DNA from: Gossypium raimondii
Lineage: Eukaryota > Streptophyta > Magnoliopsida > Malvales > Malvaceae
DNA length: 64,000 nucleotides
Assembly: GCF_025698545.1 (NCBI RefSeq)
Contig: NC_068573.1
Location: 2,795,001-2,859,000 of the forward strand
Direction: 5' to 3'
In this document: positions 47,421-59,093 of the stretch, one piece after another
Numbering within the stretch: the first letter of the stretch is position 1
Layout of the letters: each line of letters begins with the position of its first letter
Program-made: the position numbers and the translations under genes
The notes under the pieces: model-generated
What the model saw: the letters and a program-made list of their open reading frames with translations, nothing else
Databases searched by the model: none
What the model was told of the DNA's origin: nothing

Positions 47421-48283
47421 GACAGTTAAAATATTTTTGGGGCATAAAGGTGGCAAGAAATGCTGAAGGGATTTTTCTCTGTCAACGAAAGTAGACCTTG
47501 GATATCTTCTCTGAGGTCAGCTTGTAGGGAGCTAAGCCAACGAAAACTCCACTTGAGCAAAATCATAAACTTGCTCTTGTAGAAGGAGAGAATGCTCATA
47601 ACCTTGCTCAATATCGTCAGCTGGTAGGAAGACTAATCTGTTTAACTATTACACGACCTAAATTGAGTTATCGTGTGCATATTCTTGCTCAATTTATGTA
47701 GCAACCAAAGAAGGCTCATTGGGAAGCTACATTGTGAGTAGTACGATATTTGAAGGGTAATCTTGGACAAGGAATTCTTTTGCGAGCAAATTTTGATCTC
47801 AATCTGTAAGCTTATTGTAACTCAGATTGGGTGAGTTGTCCTTTGACAAGGCGCTCATTGACAAGTTATTTTATTTGTTTGGGTAAATCTCCTGTTTCAT
47901 GGAAAACTAAGAAGCAACAGACAATTTCTCGTTCCTCTATCAAAGTAGAATATCGGTCAATGGCTATTGTAGCTTGTAAACTTAAATGGTTGAAATATTT
48001 GTTGCTATTTCTTGGTGTTGGTCATTCTGGTTCCATGTGTTTGTACTGTGACAGTCAATCCACTTTACATATTGCAGTAAATCCTGTATATCATGAGTAT
48101 ACGAAACACATCAAAGTTGATTGCCATTTTATTTGTGAGGAGATACCAAACGGGAATATTAAAACAGCTCATGTGCGTTCTTCTCTCCAACTTGCTGATA
48201 TTTTCACTAAAGCTTTGGACACTTATCAATTTCAATTTCTTCTTGGCAAGTTGGGCATTTTGAATCTTTATGGTCCAACTTGA
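47421..48283 (+). pseudogene. Outer copia pol, 3' part (RT end and RNase H)
   Basis: Resumes the outer element after the insertion with a GQLKYFWGIKVARNAEGIFL-like segment at 47421-47480. A degraded stretch follows, then RNase H at 47831-48283 with GKSPVSWKTKKQQTISRSS, VEYRSMAI, LYCDSQSTLHIAVNPVYHE and LADIFTKAL. The stop at 48281-48283 lies at the start of the purine tract. Confidence 0.85.
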
Positions 48284-48292
48284 GGGGGGTAT

Positions 48293-48520
48293 TGAGGAAA
48301 TTTCAGACAACATTATGAGCGCAGTAATTAAAGGAACGATATTCTAAGATCTTTATCTATATTAGTGGCTATATTTTTTATAGTTTACTCTGTATAAAAA
48401 ATCTTATTTTGTACAAATATAGAAGTTTATTTTCTAGTAAAAGTCTTGGATCTGTATTTATATGTTTGAAGTCAATAAGAACGGGACATCTTTTTTATCC
48501 TAATATTTATGTTTTCTTCA
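48293..48520 (+). repeat. 3' LTR of outer copia element
   Basis: Starts TGAGGAAATTTC and ends TTTTCTTCA. It follows the tract ttgaggggggtat. Confidence 0.88.
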
Positions 48521-49778
48521 TCTTGGCTTAACCTTTAATTTCCTCTTAAATAAGATTTTAATTTATAATTAAATAAAAGCTATATCTAATCAAAACATAA
48601 GTGCTTGTTCAAATATAATAAAAATTTAATTTAATAATTTGTGTTATATAATAATTTGAAATTTAATTTAATTAATTCCTATTATAACTTTAAAGTATAA
48701 TTATTCTTTATATTGCTATTGAAATTTTTAAAAAATCTACAAATTACAAAATGTTTTTAAACTATATTAAAAATTTAAATCTAATAAATAAAATACATAC
48801 GACCACTTAAACCCATTTATAATTTTTTTCAGTTTTACCACTAATGTACATAATAATACTCCAAATTTAAATAGGCAAAAATCCTATCCAGTCCCTCTCA
48901 ATTTTAATATTGAGTAAATTTGACTTCTTTTAAAAATTCAAACAATTTAATTGTAATTAATTTGAAAATGAGCAGTTAGGAACAATTAATCGCGATAATT
49001 AATGTTTTCCGTCAATTGTACATAGTTTTGATTCATATAATAACAAATTAAGTCCTTGGTATTTACATATTTCATCAATTTAGTTTCAATAATAAAAAAT
49101 GCATAAAACTTTAAAAGTTCAAAAGAATATATAGCAACAACTTTAGCTTAAAATATATACAGAAAGATAGAGAAAATATTTACATTTTAAAGGTTAAATT
49201 TGTTATTATACCAATCAAAATAATATAAAATTGACGAAAAACACTAATGTTTTGATTAATTATCCTCAAAAGCTCATTTTCGAAATTGACAAGGATTAAA
49301 TTGCTCTAGTTTTTTTTAGACGGACTAATTTACTAAATATTGGAATTGAGAGGACTAAAGAGATATTTTACCAAATTAAATTCAAACCTCGATATTTGTA
49401 CTATTGTCTCTTTTGGTTCAAAATTCTTTATAAAAAGAATAAATTGCTTGGAACTGATGTTGTAGGCCAACAATTCCACTTTTCTCTTAACAAATGTGGG
49501 TTTAGATTCTAATTAAAATTCCATGATTGATTCATTGATATTTTAATCATTTAAGAGGATTAAGTGGTGATATTATTATTATTATTATTGAAGTCATCCT
49601 AAAGAGTTTAGGTTATCAAGGATTTGTTGTTGCATCTTTTAATGGGTCCATGCTTCATTCTAAAGAAACTATCACTAAAATATAATTCCACTCTTTTAGT
49701 ATTTAAATAAATCTTTAAACCCAGATATTCGAGTCTTATCGTGTGTAAATTATTGTGATTGGGTTTTCTAGTATCATT
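48521..49778. other. AT-rich intergenic DNA
   Basis: No gene. It contains short pieces of common plant intergenic repeats ('cctatccagtccctctcaat' near 48891) and a short (ATT)n run at 49572-49588. Confidence 0.45.
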
Positions 49779-50101
49779 TAGGGGTGTAAATGAGATACTG
49801 GTACTCATAATCAACTTGAGTTTGACTCGAAAAAATATTAAACTCGATTCAGTAATTATCAAATCAAGCTTGAGCTTAATAATATATGACTCAAATTAGA
49901 AGCAAGGCTTATCGATATTTTCATATTTTATAGTATTAAATTACATTGTTGTCCTTAATATATATTATTAACCCTAAATTTAAATATCAAGCTAAGCTTG
50001 AGTTCATTTGTGTATAAAAATTGGTAAACAATTTTAATCGAGCTCCAACTCGAGTCGAACTCAAACTTAACAGTATTCAAGCTCAGCTCAATCACCCTTG
50101 T
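49779..50101. mobile_element. MITE-like element rich in TCGAGCT motifs, copy 2
   Basis: Begins 'aggggtgtaaatgagatact' and ends 'caatcacccttgta'. It shares layout and internal landmarks with 30508-30890, including 'gactcgaaaaa', 'cagtaattatcaa', 'ttaatatatattatt' and paired gagcttgag motifs. Non-coding. Confidence 0.6.
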
Positions 50102-52257
50102 AGTTTCACTAGAAAAAAGGATTCTATGAAACAAGTGTGTCATATTAATTTATATCTCATTGAATAATTTAAAATCATCTCATTAATTTTTAACATGTAA
50201 TTGTGGAGACATTGGTATGTATTAAAAGTAAATGTAAATTTTAAAAATATTTTAAATTTAATTTAAAAAAAACTTCACAAACAATAGTGAGATGGTGCCA
50301 TGTGTTCTGAAAAATATTTAAAAATAAAAATTTAAGTTGAAAACCCAAAATTGATTTTTTTCTTTCATTTTGATATAAAATATTTTTAAATTTACTTCTA
50401 CTTTTAAATTTTTGATGTGTAAATATACCCACAATGACATGTTAAAACCTAATGAGATGGCTTTAAATTATTAGAGTGGGATACAAGTCAAAATGGCATA
50501 TTTGTTTCATATAAATTTTTAGTCTTATCATTTTGCAGTTATTATATGTGGGTTTTATTTAGTTATATTTCGGTTTTTCGTCAATTTGTATTTTTTTATT
50601 CTTTATATCCGTTTTATGGTTCATGAAAATTAATTATTATGGGAATTGTGGTTATCCCTCTCAACAGTGTCACATTTGGGGTTCGAACCTAAAATATCTT
50701 CTCAGGAATGCAATATGCCTTCCTATTACACCCTACACTTGTTGGTTTCATCTATTTATACTTTGTAATAGTTTGGTTTTATTTCATATGTCCGTTTGTG
50801 CTGCGTAATAGTTTAATTTTATTTTGTAATTGTTTGAATATGTATTTGTAAATATATTTTACTTGCGATTACCTAATTTGTACTTTTGATTTAATTATTA
50901 GGAAATGGGGAGGATTATATGTTCAATGCGAGTTTGATTTGTTTATGTTGAGGTTTTCGGGATTTTTCAAGTTGTCCATGATAAGCCAGTTCGGTTCTCA
51001 ATTTTCTATATTAATTTTAAACTTTTAACTTATTTTGACAACAAATTTTATTTTATGACTTTTGTACATTATTTATTAAAGTTTCAAAGTCCTTTTTTGC
51101 ATAAATAATTCCAGTAAATAAAAAAATTCAATAAATCTTAAATAATAGCATTTTAAAAAAATAATTATAATTATAAATATAAATTTTAATTTATTTTAGA
51201 GGGGTCGAGACCCTACCAACCTCAGATTTCGCCTTTGCCTCTTAATTGAGTTATAATCCACTTTTCTCAATTTTTAAAAAATGGAGTTACATACATAACA
51301 AATTGTATTTATATCAAAGTAAGGTTTAAGTAGTATTAATATATATAGTAGAAAAGAACTGAATAAAGCAAGAAAAGAAAAGGTAAAAGGAGGATAAGTT
51401 AGACTAGTCTAGTGCAAAGCACAAGTCACCTTTACGACTTAGTAAGCCTGATTTGCCTAATTCGCATCACACGGCCGATTTCGGTTTAGGTTGAGTTTAC
51501 ATAAGATATAACATGTCTAAACTCGACTTGATTTGAAATATGATCTTAAAATTTTATTGAAGTCTATCCGTATTTATAAATTTCTAATCTAATTTTATTT
51601 TAGGTCAACCCGTATTATTTTTTTAGATTTTTTTGATAAAAATTTATAGAAATTTTTATATTTTTTTAATATTTATATTATAATATTATATATTATTATA
51701 GATTTAAATTTTTTGTGTTATGAATTACATAATATATAAAAATAACATAAAATAATATATTTGACATAGAAAAACGGGTTAGACTAGACCAAACTCAACC
51801 TAAAATGTTCAAATTTGAGCTCAAAGCTATTTTTTTTACCAAACCCATTTTTTGAACTTAATATTTTTACTTGACGGACCTTTGAATTTAGACGGATATC
51901 CTTTATTTACTATTTATCTAAGTAGATCTGTTGCAATGAACCTGCAAGAGAACCTGGCCAATTGCGGACAGCAACAAAACCCAGAAGCTTTCCACAAATC
52001 CATATTTCAAATCTCTAAAATCTGCAACTCTTTTTCTATCCTTCTACTAAACAAAAACACAATGTATATTTTACAACATAACTTATGAATTCCAACATAC
52101 AAAACTGTGTAGTCTATTAGCAGTTATTGTCATTTGATTTGTCTTTCTTTTGACCCCCTTTTTTGTTGTGGAAATACATATTCATTTCATACGCGGGTTA
52201 GTCGGCTGCAATCGGCAGCCGAATTCCCGGTTATTCTACAGGTTTCAACAGAGAAGT
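50102..52257. other. Intergenic DNA 3' of the WRKY gene
   Basis: No gene recognised. 51484-51815 may be a decayed inverted-repeat element: 'aggttgagttt' at its left end is mirrored by 'aaactcaacct' at about 51791. 'ggttcgaacct' near 50681 is an isolated pol III B-box-like string with no tRNA around it. The right end holds the presumed WRKY 3' UTR. Confidence 0.4.
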
Positions 52258-54784
52258 TTACACTCTTATTTGCTCCTCTTTTAGCCTTAAAACTGCTGGT
52301 CCCTGGACATTTTTTCTGAAATCAATCTCTTGAAGCAAAGAATGTTTCTCGGCCACTGCATCGTGTTGCTGTTTCGGTTGAGGCAAACTGTTGTTAACTG
52401 TGTTGTGGCTACCGTTTCTGGCCGCTGGGACATCGTGGTTGTGTTTTCCCTCGTATGTTGTTATGACAGCTTTGGGATCGGATGAAGCTCTTTCCACATG
52501 CTTCCGAACATTGCATCCTGCACTCGTGCATTTGTAATAGCTCCTGTTGGAATAACTCAAATGCATCAGAAACAATCCCGAAAGGAAGGGAAACTACTTG
52601 CGATTACGAATACAGCAGCTTGAAGGCAAAACAAATATAACTAGAAGGACAACAAAGAAGATCGCAGCAGAGCATATCAAATTAACTCGACCAGATCATT
52701 TCGTGTAAGATTTAGTTTTCTTCAAATGGTTCAAGTGTTTGACATTACAGATAAAACGCTGTTTTCGGTTTGTCAGGAGAAAATGCATTCGACACCAGAG
52801 TTCAAGCCGTTAAGTGATTATTGAAACCATAGACAAATAAATGTATACATAATTATAGTCTGTAGTACCTTGGATGAGGGTTCCCTTTGACAACTTTCTG
52901 CCCGTATTTGCGCCACCGATAGCCATCATCTAAAAGGTCAACTTCACTTCTTGTTTGCACGATAATTTTTGCATCCGTGACAGTCTTGTGTGACAACACT
53001 ACTGCAGCTTCCCCTGTGCTATTCCTGCAGCCAGAAAACCGAAACACTCTCAGATTGAAGAGCTATAAATTTCCGAGACCAATTACAAACTGATTCAAAA
53101 CTTGCCTTCTTTTTCGATTTGGTTCATCATCATCTCTTTCTTCTCGACTCTCTTCATCACATCCTTCCTCACAATCACTAAATCCAGGTAATTCCACCGG
53201 TTGAGTTGATTCATGATTTTTCCCTTCACTTAAGTTGTTCGAATTTCCAGCTACAACCAGAGAACCTAGTTCCAGATTACCCTGCAAATTTGCATTTCCA
53301 TCACTTCCACCCTTCGGTTGTTTATTTGGTGGAGGCTTTTCATGATTATGTGTGCTTTTGTATATAATTTCAGTTATTAGGCCCTCGGCAGAACGCTCGA
53401 CTATCTTTTTGACAGGGCAACTCGGATGTGTACATTTATAGTAGCTCCGCGGATACTCACAACCTTTAATTTGCTTCTGTCCATACTTACGCCAGTTGTA
53501 ACCATCCTCGGCCGGTTTATCGACAGCAACACAAGGCTGACTTTTTTTATCGAATTGAGAAGCTTCCAAGCATTCCATTGCAGAACTTTGAGGGTCTGAA
53601 GAAAGCATCCGCTGCAAAGTTTCTTCAGGATTGGCAGATGAAGGAGGGATCGATGGTTCCGAAGAAGTTGCAGCAGACAAAGTTTGATATTCCGGTTGCG
53701 CATGTACATGAGATTGCACTAGAGCAGCTTGAGCCGTAACCTGTGCCAATGCTTGCTGGTGCGATATTCCAAAAGGACTCTACACAAATTATCGAACGGA
53801 AGTTCAATTAACTGATCATCATCAAAAGAAGTTTCAATCCAAACATCTAAAGACTCATAATTCAAATCCGGATTTAGACCGTAAACATGGAATGGTAATC
53901 AATCCGAACAAGTTCTCAATGAATGAATTTAAGATTCAGTATTATTATCCCCATGTTAATCGAACTCGATACGAGTATATATCCAACATGAATATGATGA
54001 ATTTTTCAAAAGCTTTTTCATGTTTTTGAACCATCATTTGAAAGTGATATGTCTCATACTCATGTTCATAAAATGAAAAACAAAAGCAACATATGATTGA
54101 AAGAGCATAATCTTAAGCAATCCTTTAATCATTAGATGCTAAAAAACAACAAAATTTGCATTGAAATCCAAGTTACTATAAATACCCAAATCAATTACCT
54201 TAATCATTTAGCTAAAAACTGCATGGAAATTCCAAGATACTACAAAAAAAACCCAAATCATTTACCTTAATTTCTATTAACACACAAAAGAAAAAAGAAA
54301 AACCCATAATTAAAACATCAAAAAATCAAGTCAACTTCAAAAGAAGAAAAAAAAAAACAAGAAGTCAAATTACCTGAGGAGATAAGCAAAAGAGACCAGG
54401 AGAGTTAAGCAAACCAGAAGGGCTTAACCCAGGAGGCACAGTGAACCAAGGAGAATTACCAACACCCAAATTCAAAGGTCTATTTTGTTTAAACCCAGAA
54501 TTCTTTTCACCTCCATTTTCAAAACCCACTTCCATAAATGAATCATCCATGGGATTGTAAGGCAGTTTAGCTCCAGGTGAAGCCATGGCACCAGCTAAAA
54601 GCTGAGAAAAAGACCTATTTGTTGAGTCAGGGTCAGAGAAAAAAGCTGAAACCAGTGTCATAGGTCCTGGACTTAACCCAGAACCTGATTGAAATAAGCC
54701 ATCAATGGGTGGTCTAGGTGGCAAAGTTATAGTGGGATATGTTGGAGCTGATAGCTTTGATCTTTTTCCTTGCTCTGCTGCCAT
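52258..54784 (-). CDS. Group I WRKY transcription factor (WRKY3/WRKY4-like)
   Basis: Nuclear DNA-binding protein recognising W-box (TTGAC) sites. Four exons on the minus strand: 54784-54374, 53779-53106, 53024-52869, 52543-52258. The joined frame gives 508 aa. The second intron uses a GC donor (AGAAG|GCAAGT) with a normal AG acceptor. WRKY domain 1: WRKYGQK at 233-239, zinc ligands Cys253, Cys258, His281, His283. WRKY domain 2: WRKYGQK at 399-405, Cys419, Cys424, His448, His450. The third intron interrupts domain 2 after the PR of GNPHPR, the conserved R-type position. The N-terminal region carries [17 protein letters not shown] and [13 protein letters not shown] with SP sites that could be MAP kinase targets, and KRR near 360 may act in nuclear import. 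The C-terminal end RLKEEQIRV resembles Arabidopsis WRKY3/4, which act in responses to necrotrophic pathogens. MAAEQG at 54784 was chosen over upstream in-frame ATGs that would add a poly-Ile run. Confidence 0.94.
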
Positions 54785-54865
54785 TGTTTTTTCCTCTATC
54801 TTCTTTCTTTTCCACCTCTTTTTCTCTTTATATATATCAAGATTGTATTTTTCTTCTTTTTTCTG

Positions 54866-54866
<1 letters not shown>

Positions 54867-54908
<42 letters not shown>
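54867..54908. repeat. (ATT)14 microsatellite in the WRKY leader region
   Basis: Forty-two bases of perfect ATT repeat, about 83-124 bases upstream of the WRKY start codon, read as (AAT)n in the minus-strand leader. Confidence 0.95.
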
Positions 54909-54964
54909 GTTGTTGTAGAGATTGGTTGGTTCTTCTGAGAGTTTCGTGTTATCTTCATCTTTGA

Positions 54965-57021
54965 GTGAAAGTCTAAAGCGGAGAACTGAAAATGACATTT
55001 TAAAATAATAATTTGGTTATGCTACATAGGCTTTCACGATGAATTAATTACTGTTTTATTCTAAACTTAATTTTGGTTTAAGAATTTTATTAGTCAATGC
55101 AATTATTATAACAGGAATAATAATATATTATTATAATCTTCTTACTTTTCTATAATAATAATGACATGAGTATTATTATCAATATAAAAATATACGAATT
55201 TGAGTGCGTTGATCTGCATTATCTTCTTATTTATAGTTTGGAGAGAAATTGCAGGTAGTTCTGTTAGATTGGTAAATAATATCTAATATAAAATTAGAAC
55301 TGTAAACCACGATTTATCATGTCAAATCTTCAAGAATAAATCAAGAAGAAAACTAGATGCGAAAGCGTACTTAAATTCATTGATTTCTTGAAATCTACGG
55401 ATCTTGGGATCTTGATCTTCTAAATTAACACACAAAAGATGCCTCTCCCTTTTCTAAAGATAGGATATTAGAAAAGTTTGCTTGTACGTACTTTAGGGAC
55501 TATAACCTTAATATATATAACTTTGGCATATTAGTCCTAATTCCTAATTAGCCCATCATTAATTAGAAATTGATTAAAATTTAATTACTAGAGTATCTAC
55601 ATACTTTATTTAATAATTAAATTCGATAAACCTTAACCAAATTAGATCACTTTTAATTTGAGCTAACCATAATAGTAAATAATAACATGTAATTACCCTT
55701 ATTATAGATATGTGATGCCTATATTTTCCAACATGTTCTAGCAACAAATGTGATTGCAAATTTATTCAAAAAGAAATGGTTTAATTTTGAATTCAATCTC
55801 TCTATTTTACAAAAATTAAGAAGTTAATCCCTTGATTTTAATTTGTTAGAATTTATTCTCGTAATTCACAAAAATCAAGAAATTAATTTAATTATGGGTA
55901 AATAAATGAATTTAAATTGATGATATTTATTAATTATTATATATAAATTGTTAAACTATTGATTTTTTAATTTTTAGATAAATTGTTAATTGTTAATTTC
56001 TTTTGACAATCATTTAATTACAAGGTATAATGATTAAATTCTAAATTTTTATAGAATAGAGGATGAATTTCATAATTATTAAATTGAAGAAAAATTGCAC
56101 CAATTATTCAATTGCAAATTTTCTTTTTAAAATATCAATAAATGCTTTCTTTTTCTTTCTTTTACGTGCTTTGTTAGATGATATTATTATTTTATTTTTA
56201 CAAATTCAATACACTATTAAAATTAGAATAGATATTTAAAATATGAATAATATTACAATAAATTATTTAATGATTACGTATTTAAATTTAGTTAACAATC
56301 TACATTCAATAATTAATAATTAAAAAATTAGAAACTATATATAAAAATAGAATTTTACACAATCGACTGAGTCTTAGCTCAGTTGGCATTGATATTATTG
56401 TCAGAGCAGGAGAACTGAAGGGATTATGAGTAGTTTTAAGTATTGCATAAAAAAAGAATTTCACACAATCTACTATTATAATAAGGGATAATATAAATTT
56501 TGGACCCTGAAATTGGCAATTTAATTTACTTTGGTACCTTTACTTTTTGGGGCATTTGAACTTGACAACTAAGTCCATTTTGGTCACAGAACTTAAAAAA
56601 TATAAAAGTTTGATGATACCACAACATTACTTGAAGATTAAAAAATATTTTTTTTAGGTGATAGGGTGGTATAATTTCATAGTGTCACATTTAGTACTTT
56701 AATAACTAGATCGGTGGTTGAACAAATCAAATCATTAATTACCAAGTCAACTAGTTAGATCAATTCGACAACAATACTAACAATAATCAAATAAATAATT
56801 AAAATTTTATAAAATCTAAAAAATTTAAAAATAAAAAAATTCATTAAATTGGTTCAATTGTGATTTTTGTCTCGATTTTCAATTTTTACCAACTTCTAGT
56901 AATTTTCGAGTCAATCAATTCTACCCTTTTATTCAGATTATTATATCAAACTAATTTTTAATTTGTCCTATTTGATCTTCTTCCAATAATACTAATCATA
57001 TCATTAAATCTTGACCCAATC
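54965..57021. other. AT-rich intergenic DNA upstream of the WRKY gene
   Basis: Promoter side of WRKY on the left. No gene. 56365-56440 has 'cttagctcagttggcat', close to a pol III A box, followed by 'tcagagcaggagaactg'. It could be the head of a decayed tRNA-derived SINE, but no B box or tail was seen. Confidence 0.4.
55092..55097 (-). promoter_or_regulatory. Possible W-box upstream of the WRKY gene
   Basis: agtcaa on plus reads TTGACT on minus, about 308 bases before the start codon. WRKY genes are often self-regulated through such sites, but a six-base match alone is weak. Confidence 0.25.
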
Positions 57022-57161
57022 TAAGGGTGAGTTTGGATGGGCGATTGGGTGCGATGCGTTTAGTTTACTTTTTGTCTCACACTACAGTATCTAATCTCAT
57101 CGCCACCGCTGTTTTTACACTAACCACAGGTAAACACACCGCCCATCCAAACTAATCTTAA
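57022..57161. mobile_element. Tourist-like MITE with TAA target duplication
   Basis: A 134-bp element (57025-57158) with inverted termini sharing AGTTTGGATGGGCG (57030-57043) and CGCCCATCCAAACT (57140-57153). TAA flanks both sides (57022-57024 and 57159-57161), the size and base choice expected for PIF/Harbinger-derived MITEs. Non-coding interior with 'actacagt' and 'accaca' pieces. Confidence 0.7.
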
Positions 57162-58032
57162 ATTAAAAGATGAAATTAAAAAAACCCAATAAATCATTAA
57201 AAAAATTGTACAAGTTAACATATAAAAAATTACATAAATTCATGTCGTGTCATGTGAATAAAGCCGTAAGCATTATAAAGTTTTCTACTCAAGAGAAAAT
57301 TGGGACACTAGGATAATTTATAACATAAAATGGATGTAAAACGTGTCAAATACATGAATCCAATTAATTACAATAATGACAATTGAGCAGCATTTGTCAA
57401 CTTGGTTTCTAAAAGATGCAATATGTGCAATTCCTATGTTTTGTGTTGTATTTTACTTCAATTATCTCTTATTTTGTATTCCTACTCTATCAAATTAGAT
57501 TGATAACTTTCAAAATTGACATAATAAAATTTTAATATTTAATATTTATACATTATATTAATTTAGCCTTAATTCTAAAAAGAATTAACTGTCAAAATTT
57601 ACACATTGTGTAATTTTTTTGGCATTGAAGGTTAGTTTTAAAAGAATGAAAAGAAAGATAAAAGTTATTATCTTGGATTTTTTTGTGTTTTTATTTTTGT
57701 ATATTTTCAATCAAGTTTAGCTGATAAATTTATTGTTTTAGCTTTTTAGGTGAAAGAGTCACAAAGAAAAATAAAATTGCAAAAAAAACCCCAAATTATA
57801 CAATGTGAAAATGTTGAGGGTCGGATTTTTTAGAACCAACACTAAATTGATATAATATATAAAAGTTTAGGGTTAAAATTGCTATCATGCCAAATTTAAA
57901 AAATGTCACTGTAAGCTCGTTAATGACAAAAAAGAAGAATAAGACAAAATTGAATAGTTAGGAGATCAAAAAAGAAACGTAGTAATAATTGGATGATTAT
58001 TAGTGTAGTTTACCCATATTTTAAAGTTATTT
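57162..58032. other. AT-rich intergenic DNA
   Basis: No gene or repeat recognised. Confidence 0.4.
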
Positions 58033-58040
58033 TTAGAAGG

Positions 58041-58490
58041 AGGAATCAATGAAAGGACATCAATTCAAATCCCGGATTTTCGAATTGAGAGAGTTATTCA
58101 GAGAGATCAAGAATTCTCACTATTTCTTAGATTCATAGACCCAATTCAATTCAGTGGGATCTTTCATTCACATTTTCTTCCACCAAGAACGTTTTATAAA
58201 ACTCTTGGACCCTCGAATTTGGAGTATCCTATTTTCACGCAATTCATAGGGTTCAACAAGCAATCGATATTTCACGATCAAGGGTGTAGTACTATTTGTA
58301 GTAGCGGTCCTTATATATCGTATTAACAATCAAAATACGATTGAAAGAAAAAAATCTCTATTTAACAGGACTTCTTCCTATACCTATGAATTCCATTAGA
58401 CCCAGAAATGGTATATTAGAAGAATCTTTTGGGTCTTCAAATATCAATAGGTTGATTGTTAAACTCCTGTATTTTCCAAAAGGAAAAAAT
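58041..58490 (+). pseudogene. ycf2: Nuclear copy of plastid ycf2, 5' end
   Basis: The sequence from ATG at 58049 matches, by my recollection, the first ~440 bases of chloroplast ycf2, a large essential plastid protein involved in import motor function. Recognisable parts encode [28 protein letters not shown]-like and LPIPMNSI-like segments. The copy has a stop at 58136-58138, where plastid genes have a Trp codon, and further changes, and it ends near 58490 in unrelated AT-rich DNA. It lacks over 90 percent of ycf2 and cannot be functional here. Confidence 0.85.
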
Positions 58491-58856
58491 ATCATTAATA
58501 TAATAAAATTCATTATCATACTTTTTTATGAACCAACCTCGTTGAAATGTCGAAAGGCAGACAAGAAAAAGTGAAGTTCGGAATTGACTTGTTGCCCTCC
58601 AAGACCGGCATTTATAGAGATTTATTAAAATTAAATGTCAACCACTTATAAAAAAGAAAAAATGTCTTAATTACTTCAAATGTGGTTTTTGATTCTTCTA
58701 ATAAAATTATTTTAAAAAATAAAAATAAATTTTTGAATCTTGCATTTATTTCATAAAAATCTTAATTATTTATATATATAATATTATAAGATCTCAGGCT
58801 CTTAGCTGATGTGGATAATTTATTTTTTGTCATGTGGAATATTCATATTTTAAGTT
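58491..58856. other. Intergenic DNA right of the plastid insert
   Basis: AT-rich. 58525-58615 is a slightly more GC-rich piece ('gttgccctccaagaccggca') that I could not assign; it might be further organellar DNA. Confidence 0.3.
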
Positions 58857-58861
58857 AATTA

Positions 58862-59093
58862 TGTTATAAAATAAATAAACAGAGAGTAAAGAACAAAGAG
58901 AATGAGAGAGTAAAGAGAGAACATATTTTATTGATCAATGAGAATATTTACAAAGTTTCTCCAAAGTCTTTATTTATAGACATAAAAAGTATAAATAGAG
59001 TATAGATCTATTTCAAATGACTATTATAATTCAAAGTATATCAAACCTTATATTGATTTTGATGGACATCCACTTAATAAGATATTCATAACA
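58862..59093 (-). repeat. 3' LTR of third copia element
   Basis: Shares 'gagagtaaagaacaaa', 'attgatcaatg', 'ccaaagt', 'tatttatag' and 'cacttaataagatattcata' type landmarks with 62722-62952. Confidence 0.85.

Larger units (their letters stand above)
39326..48520 (+). mobile_element. Ty1-copia retrotransposon, interrupted by a nested copia element
   Basis: Plus-strand copia element of about 4.7 kb when the 4.5-kb insertion is subtracted. It has LTRs of equal length (39326-39553 and 48293-48520, 228 bp each), a primer binding site tggtaccagagc at 39554 resembling initiator tRNA-Met complement, and a purine tract 'ttgaggggggtat' just before the 3' LTR. Domain order is gag, protease, integrase, reverse transcriptase, RNase H, as in copia. 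Many stops and frameshifts are present. The LTRs differ at roughly 30 positions by eye, so the copy is old. The five bases flanking each end (tgtgt and tcttg) do not match, so no target duplication remains. Confidence 0.92.

Noticed and set aside
50676-50692. tRNA gene suggested by ggttcgaacct
   Set aside because: No A box, no cloverleaf arms and no acceptor stem could be found around it.
54785-54958. N-terminal extension of the WRKY protein starting at 54958
   Set aside because: It would translate the (ATT)14 microsatellite as a poly-Ile run. Family members start close to MAAEQG.
56365-56440. tRNA gene suggested by tagctcagttgg
   Set aside because: The A-box-like string is not followed by a B box or a foldable cloverleaf. 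At best it is a SINE remnant.
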